Assembly: GCA_002709225.1 (NCBI GenBank)
Contig: PAQH01000061.1
Coordinates: 1-37,529 of the forward strand
Direction: 5' to 3'
Length of the DNA stretch: 37,529 nt
Source: Planctomycetaceae bacterium
GTDB lineage: Bacteria > Planctomycetota > Planctomycetia > Pirellulales > Pirellulaceae
The notes under the pieces were generated by a model. The model worked only from the letters and a program-made list of their open reading frames with translations. It had not been told where the DNA came from and ran no database searches. A program made the translations under genes and the position numbers. The first letter of the stretch is position 1. Each line of letters starts with the position of its first letter. Below are positions 10,662-18,808 of the stretch, one piece after another.

Positions 10662-12590
10662 ATGACTCTCTTTGCCAACCGATCGAAATGGTGCCTGCCG
10701 ATGCTCCTCTGCTGGGCATTGCTCGCGGCTTGTCAGGCTACGGCGCAGCAGCCTGAGTTGATCGTCGAGATTGAGAAGCAGGAAATCTATGAGGGGGAGT
10801 CTGTCTTGTACCGGGTGACGCTCAACCATGTCGACCAGCCTGTCGAGCCGGAATTGCCTGGGTTCACCGATTTTCTCGTCGCCAAATTGGGTGAACAGTC
10901 TCTCGATTCGCAGCAAATCACGATTATTAACGGCGTGCGGCGCGTCGTGGTACGGCGCGGAAGGCAGTACAGTTATCGACTAACACCTCGGCGCAACGGA
11001 GATCTGGAAATCCCGGCGCCGACAGCAGTTGTCGGAACTGAGGAGCTGCGAGGCAGGGTGGTTGCCCTACGGGTGATACCACCTGCCGATCAGGATGTCG
11101 TATTGCTCGAGTTTTCTGTCGACAAGGATCGCGTTTATCCGATGCAGCCTTTTCGGTTGAAGTTGACACTGGCGGTGAAGGATCTACCGGGGGAGTTTGC
11201 TGCTCGGGATCCTCTGACGGTGCAGTCTGATCCACCCGTGATGCAAGCCACCTGGCTGGATGATCAGCAGATGCCGGCAGGAATCCGGGCCGATCGGAGT
11301 TGGCGTGAGGTGCTGGAACCCCTGGCCAGTCGCCGCGGCAATGGCGTCCAGATCAATAATATCGGTAACTCGTCGGTGTTCTCCTTGTTCGAGAGCAGGG
11401 CGACCGGATTTCATCCAACGCCGCGACGGACCCGCCGCCAGAGCGCGGCGGATGTAGATACGGGCTATTGGGAGTATGCCTTTGAACGCACTTTGATTCC
11501 GGAACGGTTGGGCCAGTATGCGTTTTCGCCGGTTTCAGTCAAAGGGACGTTTGTGACTGGCATGCGGTCCCAACGTCCCGTAGGTGAGCGGGTTTTTGCG
11601 GTTTCTTCTGCGCTGACCGTGACCGTTCAGGACGTCCCCCCTGAGGGTCGCCCCGAGTCTTACATCGGGGCGATCGGTCAGTTTTCCGTGCGCTCCGAAT
11701 TGTCTCCCCACTCGGCACGCGTCGGTGATCCGATGACGCTCACACTGGTGGTCTCGGGGGAGGGTGCGCTGGCGGAGGCGCGGCCACCCGCAATTGCTGG
11801 GATGGCGGGAGTCGAGGGAGCTTTTCGGATGTACGAAGCGACCGAAGAAAGCCAGCCCAAGGCGCGCAGGTTCACCTACAGCTTGCGACCGCTCGACACC
11901 AAGATTACTGAATTTCCAGCGATTCCGGTTTCGTTTTTTGACGTGGAACAGGAACGTTACGTGACCTTGCACACCGCCCCGATTCCATTGGAGATCAGTG
12001 CCGCAGAACAACTGGCCGATACAGAGATTGTCTCGGCGGCGGGGCCCGAGGGTATTACGGGAGCGACCAATTTACAGCTTCGTGAAGGTGGTATCTTCGC
12101 CAACGAGCTGGAGGTGTTGGGTAACGACCGGGTGCGCCCTGAGATTTGGCTGCGCCTTTGGTTGGGCTTGGTGGCGGGATTTATTGCCGTCAGTCTGGTC
12201 ATTACTCGTGTACGACAGATACGTCTGCAACCAGATCGCCAGCGACGCAAGGCGGCGTATTCGCGCGCCCGTACGGAGTTGAAAGAGGCGCGTACCCACG
12301 CCCAGCTGCAAGAACATCGCGCAGCCTGCGAATGTCTCAGCCACGCAGTCACCGGATTGGTGGCTGACTACACCAACGATCGACAGGCTGGCCTGGCACC
12401 ACGTGATGTTGCGGAGCGGTTGGCAGCGATCGGTGTGGCCGACGAAATTAGCCAGCCGGTACTGGATTTGCTCGACCAGTGTGATGCCTTGCGATACGGT
12501 GTGGCCGGCGAGGATGTAGTACGGCTGGTCGAGGATGCAGATGCGTTGATGGAAAGTCTGGTCAACGCGCTCAAGCGGCATCGTGTGTGA
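10662..12590 (+). CDS. batD: BatD protein (oxygen-tolerance/aerotolerance family)
   Basis: 642 residues from ATG 10662. The open frame extends upstream to 10293, but that part overlaps the BatC-like gene and lacks any family character. The ATG starts a clear signal sequence with C24 in a lipobox-like LAAC context, so it may be a lipoprotein; cleavage after ATA is the alternative. BatD hallmarks follow: IYEGESVLYRVTL near 39-50, YSYRLTPRRNGDLEIPAP near 105-122, and a second beta-domain with PFRLKLTL. A membrane helix lies at about 500-520, then a cytoplasmic helical tail (ARTELKEARTHAQLQEHRAACECLSHAV, shown as a landmark region only). An ACAGG element is about 11 bases upstream. It follows BatC by 43 bases and precedes the BatE-like gene by 7. 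Confidence 0.9.
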   Translation: MTLFANRSKWCLPMLLCWALLAACQATAQQPELIVEIEKQEIYEGESVLYRVTLNHVDQPVEPELPGFTDFLVAKLGEQSLDSQQITIINGVRRVVVRRGRQYSYRLTPRRNGDLEIPAPTAVVGTEELRGRVVALRVIPPADQDVVLLEFSVDKDRVYPMQPFRLKLTLAVKDLPGEFAARDPLTVQSDPPVMQATWLDDQQMPAGIRADRSWREVLEPLASRRGNGVQINNIGNSSVFSLFESRATGFHPTPRRTRRQSAADVDTGYWEYAFERTLIPERLGQYAFSPVSVKGTFVTGMRSQRPVGERVFAVSSALTVTVQDVPPEGRPESYIGAIGQFSVRSELSPHSARVGDPMTLTLVVSGEGALAEARPPAIAGMAGVEGAFRMYEATEESQPKARRFTYSLRPLDTKITEFPAIPVSFFDVEQERYVTLHTAPIPLEISAAEQLADTEIVSAAGPEGITGATNLQLREGGIFANELEVLGNDRVRPEIWLRLWLGLVAGFIAVSLVITRVRQIRLQPDRQRRKAAYSRARTELKEARTHAQLQEHRAACECLSHAVTGLVADYTNDRQAGLAPRDVAERLAAIGVADEISQPVLDLLDQCDALRYGVAGEDVVRLVEDADALMESLVNALKRHRV

Positions 12591-12597
12591 GATTTAA

Positions 12598-13431
12598 ATG
12601 CCATCCATCCGCTCCCAAATCATGTACCCAGCTGACCTCCGTACAGCGGCCTGCTGGAGGGAATGCGTGCGTTGGGCTTTGCTGCTGGTGTTGGCCGCAG
12701 GAGGAGCCGTCGGGTGCCGGGGCGCGGTGGATGCCACAGCTGCCCAACGCTTCGACGAGGCCAACCAGGCGTTTGCCGCAGCCGAGTCGCGCGAGCAGTT
12801 TCTGGAAATTGCCAACCGTTACCAGGCGATTCTTGATCAGGACGTGGTGTCGGGTGCGGTGCTTTATAACCAGGGTAACGCCTGGATGCGCGCGGGTGAA
12901 GCTGGCCGCGCGATTGCCTCGTATCGACGGGCACTGCGATTTCGGCCACGCGATCCGCAACTGGCAGCGAATTTGCGCAGCGCCTTATCCTCGACTGCGG
13001 TGCCTGCCGAACCCACACCGTTTTTGGGTTACCTGTTCTTCTGGCAGAACTGGTTGAGTTATCCGGAGAAGTTTTTGGTGACAACGACTTTACTAAGTGT
13101 CACGTTGCTTCTGGGAATCCTGATGCGGTTCTCGGCTGTTGGTACGGCTTGTCGACGGGGCGCCCTGCTAAGTGGTCTGTTGTGGGCGCTATCGTTGCTT
13201 TCTACCGGATGGGATTGGCACCGTTTTGAGCGCATTGAGCACGGTGTTGTGGTTGTGGAGGAAGTCACTGCTCGGAAAGGCAATTCAGAGAATTACGAGC
13301 CGGCGTTTACCGAGGCGGTACGCGAAGGTGCCGAGTTTCAAGTACTAGCGCGCCGTGGTGACTGGCTGCACATTCGGCTCGGTGGCAGTGGGGATGCCTG
13401 GGTTGAAAGTCGCGACGTCGTGACGTACTAG
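12598..13431 (+). CDS. BatE-like TPR lipoprotein with C-terminal SH3 domain, last gene of Bat operon
   Basis: 277 residues from ATG 12598; ATG 12622 is also possible and would shorten the N-terminus by 8 residues. A hydrophobic stretch ends at C40 (AVGC), a plausible lipobox. TPR-like helices span about 48-135, including LYNQGNAWMRAGEAGRAIASYRRAL, the usual BatE pattern. Two membrane helices follow at about 160-180 and 187-205. The last 65 residues resemble a bacterial SH3 domain (VTARKGNSENY, EFQVLARRGDWLHI, AWVESRDV), which could bind cell wall or a partner. This combination of TPR, two helices and SH3 is typical of BatE-type proteins. It closes the operon; a hairpin 34 bases downstream may end the transcript. 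Confidence 0.88.
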   Translation: MPSIRSQIMYPADLRTAACWRECVRWALLLVLAAGGAVGCRGAVDATAAQRFDEANQAFAAAESREQFLEIANRYQAILDQDVVSGAVLYNQGNAWMRAGEAGRAIASYRRALRFRPRDPQLAANLRSALSSTAVPAEPTPFLGYLFFWQNWLSYPEKFLVTTTLLSVTLLLGILMRFSAVGTACRRGALLSGLLWALSLLSTGWDWHRFERIEHGVVVVEEVTARKGNSENYEPAFTEAVREGAEFQVLARRGDWLHIRLGGSGDAWVESRDVVTY

Positions 13432-13464
13432 TGCGCTGCGGGAAAGCGAGCCACCGGGAGTATG

Positions 13465-13488
13465 GCATCCCACTGCGTGTGGGGGTGC
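13465..13488 (+). terminator. Hairpin downstream of Bat operon, possible terminator
   Basis: GCATCCCAC (13465-13473) can pair with GTGGG plus GGTGC (13479-13488), giving about nine pairs with one bulged G and one G-T wobble around a five-base loop. It lies 34 bases after the last Bat gene. There is no T-run after it, so it is not a textbook intrinsic terminator; it may act with Rho or only stabilise the 3' end. Confidence 0.35.
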
Positions 13489-13500
13489 TGGACTACTGTA

Positions 13501-13512
13501 GCGTGCGCACGC
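13501..13512. promoter_or_regulatory. Perfect 12-bp palindrome upstream of dehydrogenase gene
   Basis: GCGTGCGCACGC reads the same on both strands. It sits in the 290-base gap between the Bat operon and the dehydrogenase gene, about 210 bases before the chosen start. It could be a dimer-binding operator. At this GC content a chance 12-mer palindrome is also possible. Confidence 0.3.
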
Positions 13513-13545
13513 GTTCGACCCGATGCCGGTGACGCCTCCAGCGGA

Positions 13546-13560
13546 ATCCGTGCCACGGAT
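13546..13560. promoter_or_regulatory. 15-bp palindrome (7-bp arms, one central base)
   Basis: ATCCGTG and CACGGAT are exact reverse complements separated by one C. It lies 34 bases after the other palindrome and about 160 bases before the dehydrogenase start. The length and symmetry fit an operator for a dimeric regulator. No promoter hexamers were recognised with confidence nearby. Confidence 0.35.
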
Positions 13561-13721
13561 ACCAGTACCTCGGTCAGGCGGGTCCAGTGATCAGGTATAG
13601 CCGGTCGTTATGCCGCAACACGCCGTCGGGGAACATGGGTTTACTGGTTTTCGGTATGATTGTCGCAGCGCGCATGCGGTTGCGCATGGTTTCCCTGGAT
13701 TTTCTGCAAGGTCACGGAAGT

Positions 13722-16178
13722 ATGTCTGGGCGAGTTAATCCACTGCGATGCAGTTCTCTATGGCGATGCCTGGTGTACCTGTCGATGATCCTGGGCCCCA
13801 AAACAGGCAGGGCCGCTGACACTGTGACGGTGGCGCGTGCCACGTCCGAGCCGGCAACCGAAGTGAAGGTTCCCGAGGGTTTCCAGGTACAACGCCTGAT
13901 TACCATGCCTGCGGATGTGGGTTCCTGGATCAGCATGACCTTTGATCCGCAGGGACGCATCCTCGTTTCCCACCAGGGAAATCGCATGCACCGCATTCGG
14001 CCGGCGCGTCGCAACGACCCAGCGTCGCAGACGATCGTAGAAGAGATCCAGACGGGAGTGGGTGGGGCGCATGGCCTGTTGTACGCCTTGGGGAGTCTCT
14101 ACGCGGTTACCGGCGCAGCCCATCCACAGACCGGCGTCTATCGAATTCCTGACATCGATGGCAAGGGGAATTTCGGTACACCGGAATTACTGCTGGAGAT
14201 CTCTGGTGGGAGTGAGCACGGACCCCATGGAATCGTGTTGGGCCCCCAACGCCGTTGGCTTTATTTCATTGCCGGTAACGCCACCGGGTTGCCGGCAGGA
14301 TTGACCCGTAACCTGGTTTCCCAAATCGCTCCCACGCGCCATCAGCAGCGTCCACGGCCGCAAGGTTGGGTGATGCGGATCTCTCCCGACGGTGGGCAAC
14401 GGGAGTTGTTTTCAATGGGCTTACGCAACGCGTACGATTTGGCCTTTGATCCTGAGGGTGAATTATTCACCTTCGACTCGGACAACGAAGGCTTTATGGG
14501 GTTACCCTGGTATCGGCCTACCAATATTTACCATCTGGTTAGCGGGGCTGATTTTGGGTGGCGCCAAAGCGAGGAGAATCTTCCCGCCTATTATCCGGAC
14601 AACCCACCTCCGGTCCGGGAGGTGGGCCCCGGTTCTCCTACGGGGATCGTGTTTGGAACAGGGACTGCATTTCCGCTCAAATATCAGCGTGCCTTGTTTG
14701 TTTGTGATTGGAGTTATGGGCGGATTTACGCGCTTCATTTACGGTCTCGTGGTGCGACCTACGAAGCGGACTGGGAGTTTTTTGCTTCGGGTCGTCCCTT
14801 GCCGGCAACCGATATTCAAGTCGGCCCGGACGGCGCCTTGTATTTCATTAGCGGTGGCCGTGGCACGCCAGGCCATTTGTACCGTGTTTTCTGGTCCGGC
14901 GATGCGATTTTGCCCTCGCCCGACAAGGCACCCGTTCGCTCGTCGGTCCAGCAACGCCGTGCGTTAGAGGATTTTCACGGACGCGTGCATCCCCAGGCCG
15001 TCGCGCGGGCCTGGCCTTATCTGGGGTCTGAGGATCGCGCAGTGCGGTACGCAGCCCGAGTTGCCATCGAACACCAGGACCCGCAGGGCTGGCAGCAGCG
15101 TGTTACTAGCGCTACGGACACCCAGGTATTACTGACAGGGTTGATCGCGCTGGCCCGCCAGGGAGATACGACAGCGCGTGCGCAGATTCTCGCGAGGTTG
15201 TTGTCGTTGGATTGGGATTCTCTGTCACTCCTCCAACGGCATGCGCTATTGCGGGTGTACGGTATTACTTTCGCGAGAATGGCGCTACCACAGGGAAAGC
15301 AACTGGAGGCAGTCCGGTCGCATCTCAATAGTCGCTACCCCACGACGACTGGGACACTCAATCGTGAGCTGGCTGCGCTGCTCTACCAGTTGGAGACTCC
15401 GCAATTGGCGGACCGGACGCTCACAGTTCTGGAAGGGACACCTACCCTGATGCGTCAGATCCACTATTTGCGACTGATCCTCAAACGGGGAATCGAGCAT
15501 TTCACCGCCGCCCAGCGCGGACGTTTAATCGCTGCGTTAGATCCGCCAGAACTGCGAGCCATTGTACGGCGTCCTTATGCCGACCAGAAACGCACGTTCG
15601 GTGAATTGATCGAACAATTGGGAATCGATCCCGATCCACCTGAGCAACCTGTCACCAGACCCGTGGTCAAACAGTGGACGGTCACGGAACTGTTGCCGGC
15701 GGTGACCTCGACAGCACTGCAAAGCGCGAACCGTGAAAACGGTAAAGTCGTGTTTCGCATCGCGCGGTGTGCCAATTGCCATCGCCTGGGAAACACCGGA
15801 GGCGTGCTAGGACCGCAACTGAATGGTCTGGCAGGCCGCTACCGTCCCGAGGAGATTCTGGAGAGTCTTGTGCTGCCCAGTAAGGTCATTTCCGACCAGT
15901 ATCGCATGACCATTTTCATCAAGCGGGATGGCACTCAGGTGACAGGTCAGATTGTGGATTTGGTCGGTCAAGAGTACCGCGTACGAACCGATCCTCTTCA
16001 TCCGTTCGCACGGATCAAGATCAACAGAGTCGATGTCGAGGCGGTCCTTCCCTCGCAAGTCTCTTTGATGCCCAGTGGGATCCTGGACCGCTTTAATCGC
16101 CAGGAGATCCGTGATTTGATTGCTTATCTCATCGACCCGTTTGCGACAGGACTTCAAGGCCCGCGGACGGATCGATGA
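13722..16178 (+). CDS. PVC-type sorbosone-dehydrogenase-like protein with C-terminal haem domain (full length)
   Basis: 818 residues from ATG 13722. The frame is open from 13587 and four other ATGs lie between. ATG 13722 is chosen because an AAGG element sits about 10 bases upstream and a signal-peptide-like stretch follows at once (RCLVYLSMILGPKTGRAAD). Residues about 45-400 form the dehydrogenase-type beta-propeller (VPEGFQVQRLI, SEHGPHGIVLGP, RNAYDLAFDPEGELF, VGPDGALYFISGG). Helical repeats follow. The TIGR02603 haem domain carries CANCH at 683-687 and LPSKVISDQYR. It is a clear paralogue of the truncated gene at 1-2142, with roughly half of the residues identical by eye in the propeller and haem domains. 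It is probably exported; the substrate is unknown. Confidence 0.9.
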   Translation: MSGRVNPLRCSSLWRCLVYLSMILGPKTGRAADTVTVARATSEPATEVKVPEGFQVQRLITMPADVGSWISMTFDPQGRILVSHQGNRMHRIRPARRNDPASQTIVEEIQTGVGGAHGLLYALGSLYAVTGAAHPQTGVYRIPDIDGKGNFGTPELLLEISGGSEHGPHGIVLGPQRRWLYFIAGNATGLPAGLTRNLVSQIAPTRHQQRPRPQGWVMRISPDGGQRELFSMGLRNAYDLAFDPEGELFTFDSDNEGFMGLPWYRPTNIYHLVSGADFGWRQSEENLPAYYPDNPPPVREVGPGSPTGIVFGTGTAFPLKYQRALFVCDWSYGRIYALHLRSRGATYEADWEFFASGRPLPATDIQVGPDGALYFISGGRGTPGHLYRVFWSGDAILPSPDKAPVRSSVQQRRALEDFHGRVHPQAVARAWPYLGSEDRAVRYAARVAIEHQDPQGWQQRVTSATDTQVLLTGLIALARQGDTTARAQILARLLSLDWDSLSLLQRHALLRVYGITFARMALPQGKQLEAVRSHLNSRYPTTTGTLNRELAALLYQLETPQLADRTLTVLEGTPTLMRQIHYLRLILKRGIEHFTAAQRGRLIAALDPPELRAIVRRPYADQKRTFGELIEQLGIDPDPPEQPVTRPVVKQWTVTELLPAVTSTALQSANRENGKVVFRIARCANCHRLGNTGGVLGPQLNGLAGRYRPEEILESLVLPSKVISDQYRMTIFIKRDGTQVTGQIVDLVGQEYRVRTDPLHPFARIKINRVDVEAVLPSQVSLMPSGILDRFNRQEIRDLIAYLIDPFATGLQGPRTDR

Positions 16179-16392
16179 TCCGCCCGCAGGCTTACGCCAA
16201 TACCAGCAGTGGAGCGTTTTCAGTGGGGTGCGCTTGGGAATTCTCGACCGACTGTGAGACTGTCGCACTGAGTTTTCCAGGCACCCATTTCGGTCGGTCC
16301 TTCTGATCACAATCTAATGAGGCTCCGTTCCCGCCTGCCTGCGCGTAACAGAGGCGTGCAATAGCTTCGATTCCTCGGCGACTCCCCTTCCT

Positions 16393-18015
16393 ATGTCGAC
16401 ATCACAGACACCCCCGTCGAGCACTCCAGCTGTGTCTGAAGTGCGGACTGCCAACGCCGGCGAAAGTCGATTGATCTGGATTATCTGGATGACGTACGGG
16501 GCGTTTTATTTTTGTCGCACGAATATCTCTGCCGCGGTGCCTGGAATGACGGCGCCTTTGGCCGCCGGCGGACTGGGCCTGGATTCACTACAAGTGGGAG
16601 TGATTCTGGCAGCGTTGAAGGTTTGTTACGGGCTCGGACAGTTGGTCAATGGTCAGCTTTCGGAACGCGTGTCGCCCCGGCTGTTGTTGGCGATTGGGAT
16701 GTTCGGCTCCGCCTTACTGAACGTGTTATTTGGCTTGGGGGCCGGGTTTTACTTTTTGCTCTTCGTATGGGCATGTAATGGTTATTGTCAATCGTTGGGT
16801 TGGACGCCTTGTGTACGAGTGGTCGGTAACTGGATTCCGATGTCCTGGCGTGGCAGAGCGTTGGGCATTATTGGGACCGGTTATCAGGTTACCTTGGGAT
16901 TGACCTATCTGGTGGCTGCTTATTCAGCCCAGTGGTTCGGTTGGCGTGGCGCTGTGTTTGTGCCGGCCGGTGTATTAACGCTTGCTGGGATTGCCACGCT
17001 TTTGTTGCTCACGGAGGCACCAGGAAAAGTTGCCACGGCCACGGAATTCGAGGGTGGCGGTCGGCGTTCAGCTGCTCACAAGAGAGGCGTTTCCGAAAAC
17101 CTTTACCTGACGCTTTACAATCCAACCTTGTGGTTGCTCGGTCTCTCTCTGGGGCTGCTCAATGCATGCCGATATGGGTTTCTCGATTGGGGTTTGACGC
17201 ATCTTATGGAAGTGCAGCAGACAACGATCGGCAAAGCGGGGCTGAAGTATTGCGTCATTGCACTAGGAGCGGGCTTGGGATCGTATTATGCGGGTGTTGC
17301 GACCGACCGATTTTTTGGTGGACGGCGGGCGCCGGTGGTCTGTTTGTTGTTGTTACTGCTGGGCCTGTTGACGTTGTTGTATGAATCGGTTTCTCGTTCT
17401 TCCGTCGGTGGCACGATCGTGTTATTGGGTGTGATTGGTTTTTGCATCTATGGTCCCCAGGTGTTACTGGTGGGAACCGCTCCAGCGGATCTGGCGCACA
17501 AGGGAACTGCCGCAGCCGCTGCTGGGTTTGTCAACTTCATGGGGTATATGGGTGCGGCGACGGGTGACGTGGTTACAGGTTATTACTCCGTCGCAGAGCA
17601 CGGTGGTTGGCAGTTGGCAATTTCCATTTGGGCTGGCTGGGCTTTTGCGGCAGCATTGGCATCCGGTTTGCTATGGAATGCGACTGCCAGCCGACTGAGG
17701 TTATTGGATGGCTCGGTCCCCGTCGTGGTGGGGACGTGTTTGCTGCTGTTGTCCGCGCTGCTCGTGTTCCTCATTACGGGAGTACATTGGGTCGTGATCA
17801 CCGCGTCTGGTGGAGCGTTTCTGTTACCGCTGGCACGATATCGTGAACCCCGCTTGGCGTGGTTGACTGGGATCGCGAGCCTGGTCGGTTTGATCGGCTT
17901 ATTACTTGGCTGGGTTCCAGATCAAGGTCTTTCGTCGTGGTACACTGTGTTGCCTCGGGTAGGTCATGGACTGGGTGTCCTGGCTGCTTTGATGGTGGTG
18001 GTTGAGAAAAGGTAG
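16393..18015 (+). CDS. MFS transporter, organophosphate:phosphate antiporter (OPA/GlpT-UhpT)-like
   Basis: 540 residues with about 12 hydrophobic segments plus an extra hydrophobic C-terminal part (from about 430). The N-terminus has WMTYGAFYFCRTN and the loop CNGYCQSLGWTPCVRVVGNW, which matches the OPA signature region of GlpT and UhpT (an arginine beside the GW-PC motif). OPA members exchange a phosphorylated organic compound for phosphate, for example glycerol-3-phosphate or hexose-6-phosphate; the substrate here cannot be read from sequence. The nucleotidyltransferase gene starts 7 bases after the stop, so the two are almost certainly co-transcribed. The 214-base region before the gene (16179-16392) shows no gene; it holds a 7-bp inverted repeat (16245-16251 with 16290-16296), likely chance. 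Confidence 0.87.
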   Translation: MSTSQTPPSSTPAVSEVRTANAGESRLIWIIWMTYGAFYFCRTNISAAVPGMTAPLAAGGLGLDSLQVGVILAALKVCYGLGQLVNGQLSERVSPRLLLAIGMFGSALLNVLFGLGAGFYFLLFVWACNGYCQSLGWTPCVRVVGNWIPMSWRGRALGIIGTGYQVTLGLTYLVAAYSAQWFGWRGAVFVPAGVLTLAGIATLLLLTEAPGKVATATEFEGGGRRSAAHKRGVSENLYLTLYNPTLWLLGLSLGLLNACRYGFLDWGLTHLMEVQQTTIGKAGLKYCVIALGAGLGSYYAGVATDRFFGGRRAPVVCLLLLLLGLLTLLYESVSRSSVGGTIVLLGVIGFCIYGPQVLLVGTAPADLAHKGTAAAAAGFVNFMGYMGAATGDVVTGYYSVAEHGGWQLAISIWAGWAFAAALASGLLWNATASRLRLLDGSVPVVVGTCLLLLSALLVFLITGVHWVVITASGGAFLLPLARYREPRLAWLTGIASLVGLIGLLLGWVPDQGLSSWYTVLPRVGHGLGVLAALMVVVEKR

Positions 18016-18022
18016 TCAGTCC

Positions 18023-18805
18023 ATGCAGGTCATAATCATTGGAGCTGGCCGCGGTAGCCGGTTGATGCCGACAACCGCAGATCATCCCAAGTGCTTCGCC
18101 GAAGTCGATAATCGACGTCTCATTGATTGGTCGCTGTATGCCTTGAAGGAAAATCCGGTCCAGTCAATTGGTCCGGAACAGGTGTGTTTTATTGGGGGGT
18201 ACCAGATCGCGAAGGTGCAGAGTGCGTTTCCCGATTTTACGTTTCGGCATAACGAAAAATGGCAAGACAATAATATTCTGGCTTCCTTGTTTTGTGCCGA
18301 GGATCTCATGCAGGATGGCTTTCTTTGCGCCTATTCCGACATCCTCTTCACGCCCGCTGTGATTGGTGACCTGATCGCGAGTCCCGCAGAGATTACGTTG
18401 GGTGTGGATACCCAGTGGCTTGAGCGATATGTGGACCGAACGGAACACCCGTCGGATGATGCGGAAAAGGTGACTGCGAGCGCCGGTCGAGTCCTGCGCA
18501 TCAATCGCCAGCTTAACGAACAGGATGCCCACGGTGAGTTCATCGGCGTGGCGCATTTTTCTAGAGCGGGTGCCGCCCAACTGATTGAACACTACCATCG
18601 CTGCCGAAGAGAGTTTGCGGGTCATCCCTGGGGGGCAGCTACGGTCTTTGAAAAGGCCTATTTGATCCAGCTCTTGGAAGAGATGCTGCTGCGTGGAGTG
18701 GCCATGTCGCATGTTGACACGCCGGGTGGATACATTGAGGTCGATACGCAACAGGATTTCCAATATGCGCGGGAACATTGGAGTGGAAACCACCTTCGGA
18801 GGTAA
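18023..18805 (+). CDS. Sugar/choline-phosphate-type nucleotidyltransferase (LicC/COG1213-like)
   Basis: 260 residues from ATG 18023. An AAAGG element ends 10 bases upstream and overlaps the end of the transporter gene. The nucleotide-binding loop GAGRGSR occupies 7-13 and the catalytic lysine is likely K23 in HPKCF. The NNILASLF stretch (83-90) and YSDILF (104-109, with metal-binding D106) resemble LicC-type cytidylyltransferases more than glucose-1-phosphate enzymes. The expected reaction is NTP plus a phosphorylated small molecule giving an NDP-activated product and pyrophosphate. The substrate might be phosphocholine, a phosphonate such as 2-aminoethylphosphonate, or a sugar phosphate; sequence alone does not decide. 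Its partners are the OPA transporter upstream and the MetE-like gene 3 bases downstream. Confidence 0.84.
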   Translation: MQVIIIGAGRGSRLMPTTADHPKCFAEVDNRRLIDWSLYALKENPVQSIGPEQVCFIGGYQIAKVQSAFPDFTFRHNEKWQDNNILASLFCAEDLMQDGFLCAYSDILFTPAVIGDLIASPAEITLGVDTQWLERYVDRTEHPSDDAEKVTASAGRVLRINRQLNEQDAHGEFIGVAHFSRAGAAQLIEHYHRCRREFAGHPWGAATVFEKAYLIQLLEEMLLRGVAMSHVDTPGGYIEVDTQQDFQYAREHWSGNHLRR

Positions 18806-18808
18806 GTT

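Noticed and set aside
16245-16296. 7-bp inverted repeat before the transporter gene
   Set aside because: The arms are separated by 38 bases and no T-run follows; chance is likely.
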